NCBI RefSeq assembly: GCF_014237835.1
Contig: NZ_JACJVI010000010.1
Location: forward strand, 62,001 to 126,000
Direction of reading: 5' to 3'
DNA length: 64,000 nt
Source: Rhizobium sp. AQ_MP
GTDB lineage: Bacteria > Pseudomonadota > Alphaproteobacteria > Rhizobiales > Rhizobiaceae
Of this stretch, positions 18,420 to 30,023 are shown piece by piece (the first letter of the stretch is position 1; each line of letters begins with the position of its first letter). The notes under the pieces are model-generated. The model saw nothing but the letters and a program-made list of their open reading frames with translations, was not told the origin of the DNA and ran no database searches. The position numbers were made by a program, and so were the translations under genes.

Positions 18420-18761
18420 CATCAGCTTCTTGCCATTGGGCACGGCCTGTTCGACCGCCGCTAGAACGATCGCACCGTTCTGATCCTCGAAACCGAGTGT
18501 GAGGACTTCCGAACGGAATGGCCCGATCTGGCGCGGCGGGAAGTTTACGACACCGAGCACCTGACGTCCGACAAGCGTTTCCGGCGTGTAGTGGACGGTA
18601 ATCTGCGCCGAGGACTTTTTGATGCCGATCTCGGGACCAAAATCGATTTTGAGCTTGTAGGCGGGCTTGCGTGCCTCTGGAAAGCCCTCAACTTCGACGA
18701 TCGTACCGACCCGAATATCGACCTTCTCGAAGTCCGCGAATGTGATTTCGGATCCGCTCAC
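18417..18761 (-). CDS. csaA: CsaA-type tRNA-binding protein
   Basis: A 114-residue protein made of a single tRNA-binding EMAP/OB-fold domain (TRBD), homologous to Bacillus CsaA. Typical stretches are [51 protein letters not shown] and [11 protein letters not shown]. It binds tRNA and has been described as export-related chaperone activity in Bacillus. Start GTG 18761 overlaps the proC stop by four bases (GTGA). Its stop codon TAA is formed by the last three bases of the palindromic element. Confidence 0.92.
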   Translation of the reverse strand: MSGSEITFADFEKVDIRVGTIVEVEGFPEARKPAYKLKIDFGPEIGIKKSSAQITVHYTPETLVGRQVLGVVNFPPRQIGPFRSEVLTLGFEDQNGAIVLAAVEQAVPNGKKLM

Positions 18762-19576
18762 TGTGCCAGTTCCTCGGCTCGCTTGCGCGCGGCTTCGACT
18801 GCCAGGTCAAAGAGCGGCTGCATGCCGTCCTCTGCCATGAGCACGGAAAGTGCTGCCGCTGTCGTTCCACCCGGAGAGGTGACGTTCTTGCGCAGGGTGG
18901 ACGCCGGGTCGGGGGACTGGTGCAACAATTCACCAGCCCCCGCGACCGTTTCTCGTGCGAGACGCATGGCGAGGTCCGCCGGCAGACCGGCTTTGCGGCC
19001 CGCCTCCGCCATGCATTCGACGAGATAGAAGACATAGGCCGGACCGCTCCCGGACAGCGCGGTGACAGCATTGATATCGGCTTCGCTGCCCACCCACTCG
19101 ACGGGGCCGGAAACCTGAAGAAGACGGTGAACAATGTCACGTTGCGCTGTCGAGACAGCAGCATTGGCAAAGGCGCCCGTGACGCCACGACCGACCATGG
19201 CCGGCGTATTCGGCATGGCGCGCACCATGGCCGCTTTGCCAAGGTGGCTTTCCATTGAAGAAATGGTCTTGCCCGCCGCGACCGAGACGACGGTCGTCTG
19301 CGGCCCCATCAGCGATTTGAGTCCAGGTAGTACCGCATCCATCACCTGCGGCTTCACAGCCAGGAAAAGGATATCCGCGACAAGACCTTCGGGCGCAGAA
19401 GTCGAATGCCGCGCGCCCGCCTCGGTCATCAGGCCCATCATCTTCTCGGACGGACCAGGGTCGAGCACAGTCACGGAGGAGCCCGGAACCCCGCTCTTCA
19501 GCCACCCGGCCAGCATCGCGCCGCCCATGTTGCCGGCCCCGACGAGGACGATCTGTCCGAATGCGGCATTCGTCAT
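18758..19576 (-). CDS. proC: Pyrroline-5-carboxylate reductase
   Basis: A 272-residue NAD(P)H-dependent enzyme for the last step of proline synthesis. The Rossmann motif [13 protein letters not shown] is at the N terminus, and the C-terminal signature appears as [15 protein letters not shown] and [15 protein letters not shown]. Start ATG 19576 is chosen at the domain boundary; the longer frame adds 35 residues that belong to the upstream ybjN shadow. It lies 2 bp after ybjN and overlaps csaA, so ybjN-proC-csaA is one operon. Confidence 0.95.
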   Translation of the reverse strand: MTNAAFGQIVLVGAGNMGGAMLAGWLKSGVPGSSVTVLDPGPSEKMMGLMTEAGARHSTSAPEGLVADILFLAVKPQVMDAVLPGLKSLMGPQTTVVSVAAGKTISSMESHLGKAAMVRAMPNTPAMVGRGVTGAFANAAVSTAQRDIVHRLLQVSGPVEWVGSEADINAVTALSGSGPAYVFYLVECMAEAGRKAGLPADLAMRLARETVAGAGELLHQSPDPASTLRKNVTSPGGTTAAALSVLMAEDGMQPLFDLAVEAARKRAEELAQ

Positions 19577-19578
19577 GC

Positions 19579-20079
19579 TCAGGCTTTTCCGACCGTCTCG
19601 AAGAGAACGGCATCCATGGCGGTCTTGGCATCCATGCCGGACCAGACGACGAACTGGAAGGCCTGATAATACGCTTCGCATGCATCGACGGCCGACGAGA
19701 GCAGCACTTCGACCTGGCGGTTCGTCGGCTCAGCTCCGCCAGCAAGCAGAAGCGACTGGCGGAAGATCACCACATCCTCGTTCCGCCACAGGTCGAAATG
19801 CCCCATGAGCACCTGCCCGTTGACGTAGGAGAGCAGCTTGATGACTTCATTGAGACGGTTTTCGGGGATCTTGAGATCGAAGGCGGATGCAAGGTGCAGG
19901 GCCTCGAATTCTTCCATCCACGAGAAGGAGACGTGATAGTCGGCCCAGCGCCCCACGACGGTCATTGCAATTTCGTCTTCGCCCGAACGCTCGAACGACC
20001 AGTCATTGGTCGCCGCAACAAACTCGATCATGTCGACCGGGTTGGACTGGCGTTCGATTTCGATTTCCATGAGGCTCAT
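19579..20079 (-). CDS. YbjN domain-containing protein
   Basis: A 166-residue soluble protein of the YbjN family, with the characteristic pattern VVGRWADYHVSFSWMEEFEALHLASAFDLKIP and NEVIKLLSYVNGQVLMGHFDLW. The E. coli relative affects motility, fimbriae and stress traits, but the biochemical role is unknown; the fold resembles type III secretion chaperones. First gene of the ybjN-proC-csaA operon. A seven-pair hairpin (GCCCGGC / GCCGGGC, 20112-20130) lies about 33 bases upstream of its ATG. Confidence 0.9.
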   Translation of the reverse strand: MSLMEIEIERQSNPVDMIEFVAATNDWSFERSGEDEIAMTVVGRWADYHVSFSWMEEFEALHLASAFDLKIPENRLNEVIKLLSYVNGQVLMGHFDLWRNEDVVIFRQSLLLAGGAEPTNRQVEVLLSSAVDACEAYYQAFQFVVWSGMDAKTAMDAVLFETVGKA

Positions 20080-20499
20080 GCATCACCTTCTTGACCGGAA
20101 TGAATACGGGCGCCCGGCGAACCGCCGGGCCACTCGGACACCTGAACCGGAAACTACTGAAAACGATTCCGAAGGACCCCAGGATAGAACACGCACCCTG
20201 CCCGAAACTTACGCGGCCCCCGCTCAGAATCATCGTTGAAAATCAGTGTATAATCGTCAGGAGCCAGCACCAGCCCCCTTCGTCATATTTGGATCAGTGG
20301 CCTGTGGATGGCGCTTTCAGAATCGCCTTTGGATCACCCCTTAAGCGACTCTGCGGATTGGCTTTTTGCCACCTGTCCACAACCTCCAATTTTTTCGCGG
20401 ATTGATCCCCGCCGAACGCCGTCAAGGTGCTGAAAATGCAAAAAGACCCAAAGCCACAGGCAATGGGTCTTCGACATCACAAAAGAACCGGATCAGACG
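20080..20499. other. 420-bp intergenic region upstream of ybjN
   Basis: No supported gene. On the minus strand it would hold the ybjN promoter and leader, with a perfect GCCCGGC-GAACC-GCCGGGC hairpin at 20112-20130. Its right end holds the ubiK terminator. A TATAAT-like hexamer at about 20250 faces right without a recognisable -35. The reading frames present look non-coding. Confidence 0.4.
20443..20473 (-). terminator. Intrinsic terminator of ubiK
   Basis: On the minus strand AAGACCCA / TGGGTCTT closes a 13-base loop and is followed by TTTTTGC. It lies about 27 bases after the ubiK stop codon. Confidence 0.8.
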
Positions 20500-20760
20500 T
20501 TATTTGCCTTGGGCCGAGAGCTGGGCTTCGAGGGCCTCGAGCCGCTTTTGTAGGGCCTCGTTCTCCTCGCGCGCCTTAAGCGCCATCTCGCGCACCATGT
20601 CGAATTCTTCGCGCTTGACGAGGTCCATGCTGTTGAGCCAGCGCTCCGCCTGTGCGTGAAAAGCTGTTTCGAGCTCTTTTCGGACGCCCTGGGCAGCGCC
20701 GGCGGCGTCTGTCATCAACTTGGCAAAATCATCAAGAATACGGTTGGGGCCGGTCGACAT
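20500..20760 (-). CDS. ubiK: UbiK/BMFP accessory factor for ubiquinone synthesis
   Basis: An 86-residue helical protein: an amphipathic N-terminal region (NRILDDFAKLMTDAAGAAQGVRKELE), then a trimeric coiled-coil segment (residues ~50-83, rich in E/K/A/L, EALQKRLEALEAQL). This is the BMFP/YqiC family, where UbiK supports aerobic ubiquinone biosynthesis. It is divergent from lgt, with about 190 bp between. Confidence 0.88.
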   Translation of the reverse strand: MSTGPNRILDDFAKLMTDAAGAAQGVRKELETAFHAQAERWLNSMDLVKREEFDMVREMALKAREENEALQKRLEALEAQLSAQGK

Positions 20761-20949
20761 GGAAAGCTCCTCTCAAGCTGACGGCGGTTGGGCAATGAGC
20801 CCTTGTAAACGAGGTAGGACCAGATCAGTCACCATGCAAGACGGAACACCAAGATAAAGGTGGTTGACGGTGTCGCAGCGGTCCCGATTCCATCTTGACC
20901 GTGCCAATTCGCAACGCCATTTTCCTCCAGCATTAACGAAAGTACTCCA

Positions 20950-21798
20950 TTGTTGTCAGTTCTGGACCTTTTCGCCGCCGTATCCTTTCCAGCGATCGAC
21001 CCGGTCGCCTTCTCGGTCGGCCCGCTCGCGGTCCACTGGTATGGACTTGCCTATGTTGCAGGTATCCTGCTGGGTTGGATGGTGGCCCGCGACCTTCTGA
21101 AACGCCCGCATCTGTGGCCCAACGGTCAGGCACCGGCGACCTTGCAGCAGATTGACGACTTCATTCTTTGGGTGGCGATCGGCATCGTTGCCGGCGGCCG
21201 TGTCGGCTATATCTTCTTCTACGACTTCGCCTCGATCGCAGCCAATCCGATGCGCGCAATCGAGGTATGGAATGGCGGGATGTCCTTCCACGGCGGCTTC
21301 ATCGGCGCCACACTCGCGATGGTCTTCTTTGCCCGCAAGCACCAGATCCGCCTGTGGAGCCTCTTCGATCTCGTCGCAAGCGTCGTACCGCTCGGCCTGT
21401 TCTTCGGCCGCATTGCAAATTTCATCAATGGCGAGCTCTGGGGTCGCCCGGCGGATGTTCCCTGGGCCATGGCCTTTCCGACCGGAGGTCCTTTCCCCCG
21501 CCATCCGAGCCAGCTTTATGAAGCCGCTCTGGAAGGGCTGGTCCTGCTGATCCTGCTGCAGGTCCTTGCTCGCGGCTTCGCCGCCCTGCGCGCCCCCGGC
21601 CGCATCACCGGCATATTCGTTGCAGGCTATGCGGCGGCCCGCATCTTCGTCGAATTCTTCCGCGAGCCTGACGTACAGATCGGCTACCTCTTCGGCGGCT
21701 GGCTCACCATGGGCATGGTGCTGTCGCTGCCCATGCTTCTGATCGGGCTCTGGATCTTCCTGCGGTCCCGGCCGGCTGCCCCCGTGACGCAAGGCTGA
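20950..21798 (+). CDS. lgt: Prolipoprotein diacylglyceryl transferase
   Basis: A 282-residue inner-membrane enzyme with seven predicted helices that transfers diacylglycerol to the lipobox cysteine of prelipoproteins. The family signature [13 protein letters not shown] (about residues 155-167) and the essential HWYGLAY region are present. The start appears to be TTG 20950 (or TTG 20953); no ATG is available before the conserved [13 protein letters not shown]. First of a tight series lgt, midA-like, pgeF, M24 hydrolase. Confidence 0.95.
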   Translation: MLSVLDLFAAVSFPAIDPVAFSVGPLAVHWYGLAYVAGILLGWMVARDLLKRPHLWPNGQAPATLQQIDDFILWVAIGIVAGGRVGYIFFYDFASIAANPMRAIEVWNGGMSFHGGFIGATLAMVFFARKHQIRLWSLFDLVASVVPLGLFFGRIANFINGELWGRPADVPWAMAFPTGGPFPRHPSQLYEAALEGLVLLILLQVLARGFAALRAPGRITGIFVAGYAAARIFVEFFREPDVQIGYLFGGWLTMGMVLSLPMLLIGLWIFLRSRPAAPVTQG

Positions 21799-21807
21799 GG
21801 AGCGCCC

Positions 21808-22908
21808 ATGGCCACACCGCTCGCCGAGAAGATCAAGTCCCTGATATCAGCCAACGGCCCGATCAGCGTCACCGATTACTTTGCGCTTTGCCTGGCTGAT
21901 CCTGAACATGGCTACTATCGCACACGCCATCCCTTCGGCCGCGCCGGTGACTTCGTGACCGCGCCCGAGGTCAGCCAGCTGTTCGGAGAGATGCTTGGCA
22001 TCTTCATGATCAACACCTGGCAGCGCCACGGCGAACCGCGCGACGTGCGCCTCGTGGAGATCGGCCCCGGTCGCGGCACGATGATGTCCGACATGCTCCG
22101 TGTGATCGCGCGCGCCGCACCCGAGCTTTACGAGACGGCGACGGTCCATCTCGTCGAGACGAGTGCGCTTCTGAAACTCACCCAGATGGAAACGCTTTCG
22201 CCCCACGGCGAAAAAGTGTCGTGGCACGACAGTTTCGATGGCGTGCCGGAAGGCTTTACCCTCCTGGCAGCCAATGAGCTCTTCGATGCCATCCCGATCC
22301 GCCAGTTCGTCAGCACGCCGGAAGGCTTCCGCGAGCGCATGGTCGGCCTCGACGACAAGGATGAGCTCTGCTTCACTCTCGGCGTCGCCAAACTCGATCC
22401 GGCGATGCTGCCGCAAGGGCTCAATCCACCCGCCGATGGCGAGATCTTCGAAGTGGCTCCGGCCCGCCAATCGGTCATGCTGACCATCTGCGAGCGGCTG
22501 ATAGCCCATCACGGAACAGCCCTGATCATTGATTACGGCCACATGGTCAGCAATTTCGGCGACACGCTGCAGGCGGTGCGCGCCCACCAATATGATCCGC
22601 CGCTCGCCCATCCCGGGCTTGCGGATCTGACAAGCCATGTCGACTTCGAAAACCTCGCCCGCACCGCGCTCGCAGCAGGCGTCCATCTGAACGGCTGCAT
22701 GCACCAGGGAGACTTCCTCGTCGGCTTGGGCATCGAGCAACGGGCCGCCTCTCTTGGCCGCGACAAGGACGAGAAGACGCAGACCGAAATCGTCGAGGCC
22801 GTGCATCGGCTGGCCGGCTCCGGCGATGGCAATATGGGCGAACTCTTCAAGGTCATGGCGGTTTCCATGCCGTCGGTGCAATTGCTGCCTTTCAAGTCCA
22901 AGCATTGA
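21808..22908 (+). CDS. MidA/NDUFAF7-like SAM-dependent methyltransferase
   Basis: A 366-residue DUF185/COG1565 protein. It starts with ISVTDYFALCLADPEHGYY and FVTAPEVSQLFGE, and carries the SAM-binding motif LVEIGPGRGTMMSDML (about residues 81-96), NELFDAIPIRQF and IIDYGHM. The mitochondrial relative NDUFAF7 dimethylates an arginine of complex I subunit NDUFS2 during assembly; the bacterial substrate is not established. ATG 21808 follows GAGGAGCGCC, 9 bp after lgt. Confidence 0.9.
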   Translation: MATPLAEKIKSLISANGPISVTDYFALCLADPEHGYYRTRHPFGRAGDFVTAPEVSQLFGEMLGIFMINTWQRHGEPRDVRLVEIGPGRGTMMSDMLRVIARAAPELYETATVHLVETSALLKLTQMETLSPHGEKVSWHDSFDGVPEGFTLLAANELFDAIPIRQFVSTPEGFRERMVGLDDKDELCFTLGVAKLDPAMLPQGLNPPADGEIFEVAPARQSVMLTICERLIAHHGTALIIDYGHMVSNFGDTLQAVRAHQYDPPLAHPGLADLTSHVDFENLARTALAAGVHLNGCMHQGDFLVGLGIEQRAASLGRDKDEKTQTEIVEAVHRLAGSGDGNMGELFKVMAVSMPSVQLLPFKSKH

Positions 22909-23040
22909 CAGGGGGCTGCGTGATCGGCACGATCGCGCCGCTCCCACCGGTTCAAAATTGCAGAAAGCCGATGGAATTCAATAACTTCGCAGGATCCGCA
23001 TAGCATACGCGTGATTTGCCAGGGCTCAGGAGACCCGATC

Positions 23041-23835
23041 ATGAGCACAGCCGCCCAGCCACGCCCCATTATCGCCGACAGCCTCGCCGCCATGGAACCC
23101 GCCGGCATTCGCCATGGCTTCTTCACCCGCGACGGCGGCGTCTCGCAAGGCATCTACCAGGGCCTCAATGTCGGCCTGGGTTCGCATGACGACCAGGACA
23201 AGGTCCACGAAAACCGTCGCCGCGTCAGCGCCTGGTTCGGCCTGCCGCTCGAAAGTCTGGCGACGGCTCACCAGATCCACTCTCCCGACGTCGTTGTCGT
23301 CAGCGCCGATTATGACGGGAGCCGTCCGCAGGCCGACGCACAGGTGACCGCGAGCCCCGGCATCATCCTCGGTGTCTTAACCGCCGATTGCGGACCCATT
23401 CTCTTCGCCGATCCGGAAAACAGGGTCATCGGCGCAGCCCATGCAGGCTGGAAAGGCGCACTTGGTGGCGTCCTCGAAAACACCATAGACGCGATGGTCA
23501 GACTCGGTGCGCGCCGCGACAGGATCCACGCGACGCTTGGGCCCTCGATCTCCCGCGCCAATTACGAAGTCGGACCGGAATTCGTTGACCGATTCATCGC
23601 CGTCAATCCGGAATTTGCAGCCTTCTTCACACCGTCTTCCAAGCCCGGTCACGCCATGTTCGACCTTCCCGGGCTCACCGTAAAGCGTCTGACCGAGGCC
23701 GGCGTCACCGCCGACAGCCTCGACCAATGCACCTATGCGGCACCTCAGACGTTCTTTTCCTATCGCCGGACCACCCATGCGGGCGAGCCCGACTATGGGC
23801 GACAAATTTCCGCGATCGCGATCAAGGAGCAATGA
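23041..23835 (+). CDS. pgeF: Polyphenol oxidase family / purine nucleoside phosphorylase-like protein (PgeF/YfiH)
   Basis: A 264-residue multicopper-oxidase-like (laccase domain, DUF152) protein. The metal-site residues are visible: His in AHQIHSPDV, Cys in LTADCGPILF and His in GAAHAGWKGAL. Members remove mis-incorporated serine from peptidoglycan precursors (PgeF) or show adenosine deaminase / nucleoside phosphorylase activity. Start ATG 23041 is preceded by CAGGAGA; a longer frame adds ten residues. The stop lies one base before the next start. Confidence 0.9.
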   Translation: MSTAAQPRPIIADSLAAMEPAGIRHGFFTRDGGVSQGIYQGLNVGLGSHDDQDKVHENRRRVSAWFGLPLESLATAHQIHSPDVVVVSADYDGSRPQADAQVTASPGIILGVLTADCGPILFADPENRVIGAAHAGWKGALGGVLENTIDAMVRLGARRDRIHATLGPSISRANYEVGPEFVDRFIAVNPEFAAFFTPSSKPGHAMFDLPGLTVKRLTEAGVTADSLDQCTYAAPQTFFSYRRTTHAGEPDYGRQISAIAIKEQ

Positions 23836-23836
23836 C

Positions 23837-24988
23837 ATGGCCCTGCATTTTTCAGCAAGCGAGTATTCCGCCCGCCGCGCCCGCTTGATGGCACGCATGG
23901 CCGAAGAAAAGCTCGACGCAATCCTGCTCTTCGCCCAGGAAAGCATGTACTGGCTGACCGGCTTCGACAGCTTTGGCTATTGCTTCTTCCAGACGCTCGT
24001 CATGAAGGCTGACGGCAGCCAGACCCTGCTGACACGCACGCCCGACCTGCGCCAGGCCAAGCACACCTCGACCATCGAGAACATCGTCGTCTGGGTGGAC
24101 CGGCTCAACGCCGACCCCGCTGTCGATCTGCGCAATCTTCTGAGTGATCTCGATCTGCTCGGCATGCGCGTCGGCCTCGAATACGATACCCATGGCATGA
24201 CCGGCCGCGTCGCCCGCCTGATCGACAACCAACTGAACAATTTCTGCGAGACCGTCGATGCCTCCTATCTCGTGAGCAATCTGAGGCTGGTGAAGTCGCC
24301 GGCAGAAATCACCATGATCAAGGAGGCGGCTGAGCTGGCCGACCTCGCCTTCGACGCTGCCCTGCCCTTGATCGGTCCCGATGCCGATGAAGCGGACATC
24401 CTCGCTGCCATGCAGTCGGCCGTTCTCGCCGGCGGCGGCGATTATCCGGCAAATCCCTTTGTCATCGGATCGGCCGCCGATGCCCTGCTCTGCCGCTACA
24501 AGTCGGGCCGCCGCAAGCTTTCGGCGACGGATCAGCTGACGCTGGAATGGGCAGGCGTCGTGGCCCACTATCACGCGCCGATGCTGCGAACGGTGCTGAT
24601 CGGCGACCCCTCGCCCCGCCACCGGGAACTCTACGCGGCAGCGCTCGAAGGCATGCGGGCGGTCGAACACGAGCTGCGCCCGGGGCACACGTTTGGCGAA
24701 GTCTTCGATGCCCATGCCAGGGTCATGGACGAACGCGGCCTGACCCGTCACCGCTTCAATGCCTGCGGCTATTCGGTCGGCGCGCGCTTTGCTCCATCCT
24801 GGATGGAACATCACATGTTCCATGCCGGCAATCCGCAGGAGATCGCACCGGACATGAGCCTCTTCGTACACATGATCGTCATGGACAGCGATCGGGAAGC
24901 GGCAATGACCATCGGTCACACATATCTGACGACGGAGACGGCCCCGCAGCCTTTGTCACGGCACCCGCTCGACCTCGTCAGCGTCTGA
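23837..24988 (+). CDS. M24-fold hydrolase of the creatinase/ectoine hydrolase type
   Basis: A 383-residue pita-bread-fold protein with a creatinase N-terminal domain (about 1-140) and a C-terminal M24 domain. The aminopeptidase metal ligands are not conserved: where metalloenzymes have the two Asp, residues 235-252 read TLEWAGVVAHYHAPMLRT, and the His-loop reads CGYSVGARFAPSWMEH (310-325). These are the signatures I associate with metal-independent creatinase / DoeA-like hydrolases that open C-N bonds in small compounds. It starts 1 bp after pgeF with AAGGAG upstream, so it is co-transcribed. Substrate unknown. Confidence 0.82.
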   Translation: MALHFSASEYSARRARLMARMAEEKLDAILLFAQESMYWLTGFDSFGYCFFQTLVMKADGSQTLLTRTPDLRQAKHTSTIENIVVWVDRLNADPAVDLRNLLSDLDLLGMRVGLEYDTHGMTGRVARLIDNQLNNFCETVDASYLVSNLRLVKSPAEITMIKEAAELADLAFDAALPLIGPDADEADILAAMQSAVLAGGGDYPANPFVIGSAADALLCRYKSGRRKLSATDQLTLEWAGVVAHYHAPMLRTVLIGDPSPRHRELYAAALEGMRAVEHELRPGHTFGEVFDAHARVMDERGLTRHRFNACGYSVGARFAPSWMEHHMFHAGNPQEIAPDMSLFVHMIVMDSDREAAMTIGHTYLTTETAPQPLSRHPLDLVSV

Positions 24989-25050
24989 CACACCGGCGTG
25001 AAGGCCACTTTGAGAGCCGGTCGCATGGTCTTGCCTGTCCATTCAGCCAA

Positions 25051-25087
25051 TTGACAGGTTAAGCATGCTAGTCACATTAATTGTGAC
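25051..25087 (+). promoter_or_regulatory. Candidate promoter with palindromic operator
   Basis: TTGACA at 25051-25056 is followed about 17 bases later by a weak -10 (CATTAA). A perfect inverted repeat, GTCACA-TTAAT-TGTGAC (25071-25087), covers the -10 and start region of the downstream lipoprotein gene, as a repressor site would. The half-site order (GTCACA first) is opposite to a CRP/FNR box. The binding protein is unknown. Confidence 0.35.
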
Positions 25088-25111
25088 AGGATCGAAGCGG
25101 AAGGACCGGCC

Positions 25112-25918
25112 GTGGTGAGACGTTCCCGCATGATGACCAGGACACTGGCCGGAACCGTCGGCCTGTTGCTGCTTCTTTCCGGATGCAACAGCCCCGATGT
25201 CTTGACGCCACGCGCAGATGTCGGCAGCGGTCTTGGCAGCCTTCCCCCCGCCTACCAGCAGGAACTTGTAGCGCCCGCTTCCCCACGCCAGCCGGTCCAG
25301 AGCGCGCCGCTCTCCGAGCCGGGCTTTGCGGACACCGCGCGCGGCCCTCAGAACACGCTGGAGGCCCAGGCGGCAGCCCTTGCCCAGGGCGGCGGCAATC
25401 CCGTCGCCTCCGCACCGCTCGATGGCATGGAAAGCCAGTCGTTCCCCGAGAGCCCGCAGCAGCAGCCGGCAAGGCAGGTGGCGCAGACTGCCGCACAGAC
25501 GAGCGCGCCGCCAGCCGCACAGCAGGCCGCCCTTCCCCCTGCCGCACAAACCACCGGCAGCATCCGCTTCCTGCCGATCATCGGCGCACCGGTGCAAGCT
25601 GTCACGCCCCTCTCACGCCAACTCGGCGCCGAGGCCCGCGCCCGGGGCCTCACGATCAAGAGCGCCAGTGACGCATCGAGCGAGCACATTCTCAAAGGCT
25701 ATTTCTCCGCCTTTTCCGATGGCGGCAACGTGACGATCACCTATGTCTGGGACATCCTGGATGGAAGCGGCGGACGCCTGCATCGCATCCAGGGCCAGGA
25801 GATCGTGCCCTCCGGCGCCCAGGACCCGTGGGCTGCCGTCCCGGCCTCTGTCATGCAGCAGATCGCCACCAAGAGCATGGCCGAATACGTGTCATGGCGG
25901 AACAGTCGCGCCGGCTGA
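25112..25918 (+). CDS. Hypothetical lipoprotein
   Basis: A 268-residue exported lipoprotein: a twin-arginine-like start [11 protein letters not shown], a hydrophobic segment and the lipobox LLLSGC (Cys about residue 25). A long Gln/Ala/Pro-rich linker (about 30-150) precedes a folded C-terminal domain (about 155-265) with [48 protein letters not shown] and [14 protein letters not shown]. The shape, a tethered periplasmic domain, suggests an envelope role. I recall similar rhizobial proteins of unknown function only. GTG 25112 follows GGAAGGA. Confidence 0.75.
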   Translation: MVRRSRMMTRTLAGTVGLLLLLSGCNSPDVLTPRADVGSGLGSLPPAYQQELVAPASPRQPVQSAPLSEPGFADTARGPQNTLEAQAAALAQGGGNPVASAPLDGMESQSFPESPQQQPARQVAQTAAQTSAPPAAQQAALPPAAQTTGSIRFLPIIGAPVQAVTPLSRQLGAEARARGLTIKSASDASSEHILKGYFSAFSDGGNVTITYVWDILDGSGGRLHRIQGQEIVPSGAQDPWAAVPASVMQQIATKSMAEYVSWRNSRAG

Positions 25919-26070
25919 TCGGTGCACGACATCTGCCCGTGAAAACCGCAAATCCTGCGCCCTATTTGGCGCATCAACCGAAAATATGGGCCGAGCTGTC
26001 CAAACCTCTTGCATTCAGGGGGAAGGGCGCTAAAAAGCCCGCATCTCAGCATGGTAACAGGCGGGCCAAG

Positions 26071-27003
<933 letters not shown>

Positions 27004-27157
27004 GGACAGTAACCACAAACGTTAAGTCTGAGACGGAACAAAGACGTGTGAGCGCATCCGCCGCTCTTGCGCTGAAGCAACCTATTGCCTACAGCTTCGT
27101 GCAAGATGGTTCCATGCGGAACTCTCTAGCGTCGTTACATTCTTAACGTGTGATTTA

Positions 27158-28012
27158 ATGTCACTCTCCGTAGACCAGTTGCTTGCCAACCCAGATCTGC
27201 ATGAAACGGTCCGGGAACAGTCACGTGCTCTGCTTCGCGTCAACGATGAAACACCCAAGCTTGCTGCCGTCTTCGGAACGCAGCAGCGCTGGTTGCTGGG
27301 TCATCTCGCGATGGGACAGTATTTCTCCGAGGTCGCCAAGGGTAGTCCCGAACCCGTCATCTTGATGGCACGCTACCTTGAACAGGTGAAAACGCTCGGG
27401 ATTTCCTCGGTCAACACCGCAGATGCCTTCATGAAGGAAATGCTTGTCTACGGCATCGCCCTGAACGGCGCGACATCCGACCGCCGCAACCGCCCGATCG
27501 TGCCCGCTCCCCGCACAATCGCGGCGACTCGCCGCTGGGTCTCCATCCATCTTGCAAGCCTGGACCGGCTGGATGGCGGCAATCGCCTCGATCATTTCGA
27601 GGCTGAGGAAAGCGCCATGGCCCGGCTGCATCCTGAAATCACGACCCGGGCGATGATCTCACCGGAATTGCGCAGTCCACCGCAAACCTGGTCGCTGTTC
27701 ACCTGGCTCAACAATGGCGGCATCGTCATGGACTGGCTGATGGTCGGCGTTGATCCGGTCGACCCCTCGGTCGAGCGCGTGCCGACACAGGTGCGCTCGG
27801 TGCCCGAAATCGCGGAGAACTTCCGCCTCTCGCGCACCCATCTAACGCGCAAGCTGCGCGAAGCCGAGGCACTCGGAAGCATCGGCTGGGATGGAAGTCG
27901 CGGCCGCTCGGTCATGTGGATCTCGCGGGAATTCCTGCGCGAATATCACACGACCCAGGCCTACAAGCTCTCCATCATCGATGCCGCCTGCACAAAGATC
28001 GGCCTCAGCTGA
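27158..28012 (+). CDS. Unrecognised protein with C-terminal helix-turn-helix
   Basis: A 284-residue soluble protein. Residues about 205-250 (RSVPEIAENFRLSRTHLTRKLREAEALGSIGW followed by GSRGRSVMWIS) look like a winged helix-turn-helix with a basic wing. The N-terminal ~190 residues are helical with no motif I know. It is probably a transcription regulator with a novel or divergent sensor part. Upstream, at 27144-27159, TTAA-N8-TTAA overlaps the start codon region and might be an operator. It is convergent with the DUF779 gene. Family not identified. Confidence 0.65.
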   Translation: MSLSVDQLLANPDLHETVREQSRALLRVNDETPKLAAVFGTQQRWLLGHLAMGQYFSEVAKGSPEPVILMARYLEQVKTLGISSVNTADAFMKEMLVYGIALNGATSDRRNRPIVPAPRTIAATRRWVSIHLASLDRLDGGNRLDHFEAEESAMARLHPEITTRAMISPELRSPPQTWSLFTWLNNGGIVMDWLMVGVDPVDPSVERVPTQVRSVPEIAENFRLSRTHLTRKLREAEALGSIGWDGSRGRSVMWISREFLREYHTTQAYKLSIIDAACTKIGLS

Positions 28013-28024
28013 ACCGCCAGGCGC

Positions 28025-28405
28025 TCAAGCTCGCACCATGGTCGGCAGCGGACAAGCCTCACCGCCGGAAAACAGCCGCGACCGCGTGAGAAAACGCCGC
28101 TCCCGTCCGTTGTCGAGCGAGAACATGCCCCCTCGTCCCGGCACCACGTCAATGATCAGCTGCGTATGCGCCCAGACCGCATATTGACTGCCGCTGATGT
28201 AGAACGGCACGCCGCCGATCTCCCCGAGCTTCACATCCGTCTCGCCCACCCGGTATTCGCTTGCCGGATAACACATTGGCGAAGACCCATCACAGCATCC
28301 ACCGGACTGGTGGAAGAGAATGTCGGGATGGTCTTGTCTGATCTCGGCAAGAAATGCGAGTGCGGCGTCCGTCGCCACAACACGCGGCTGATCTCCATTG
28401 GTCAC
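28025..28405 (-). CDS. DUF779 domain-containing protein
   Basis: A 126-residue protein of the DUF779 family, typically encoded beside AdhA-type aldehyde dehydrogenases as here. The conserved core FHQSGGCCDGSSPMCYP (about residues 33-49) has three cysteines that could bind metal, and ends with WAHTQLIIDVVPGRGGMFSL. The start is GTG 28405 with AGGAGGG six bases upstream; the longer frame reads back into the ALDH trailer. It is downstream of the ALDH gene (103 bp) on the same strand. Biochemical role unknown. Confidence 0.85.
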   Translation of the reverse strand: MTNGDQPRVVATDAALAFLAEIRQDHPDILFHQSGGCCDGSSPMCYPASEYRVGETDVKLGEIGGVPFYISGSQYAVWAHTQLIIDVVPGRGGMFSLDNGRERRFLTRSRLFSGGEACPLPTMVRA

Positions 28406-28508
28406 TGTCTGCCCTCCTAGTTCAAAACGAAGGAACCCCTCCTCCTGGTCGAGAACAGGAAGAGGGGATCGGAGCGGCATTGGCGGAACACCGCCCCTGG
28501 GGGAGGTC

Positions 28509-30023
<1,515 letters not shown>

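Noticed and set aside
18195-18464. Open frame inside the palindromic element (also 54256-54447)
   Set aside because: No ribosome-binding site; the differences between copies follow base pairing rather than codons.
20112-20130. tRNA T-arm-like hairpin (GCCCGGC-GAACC-GCCGGGC)
   Set aside because: The loop is too short and no other tRNA arms are present; it is treated as a leader hairpin.
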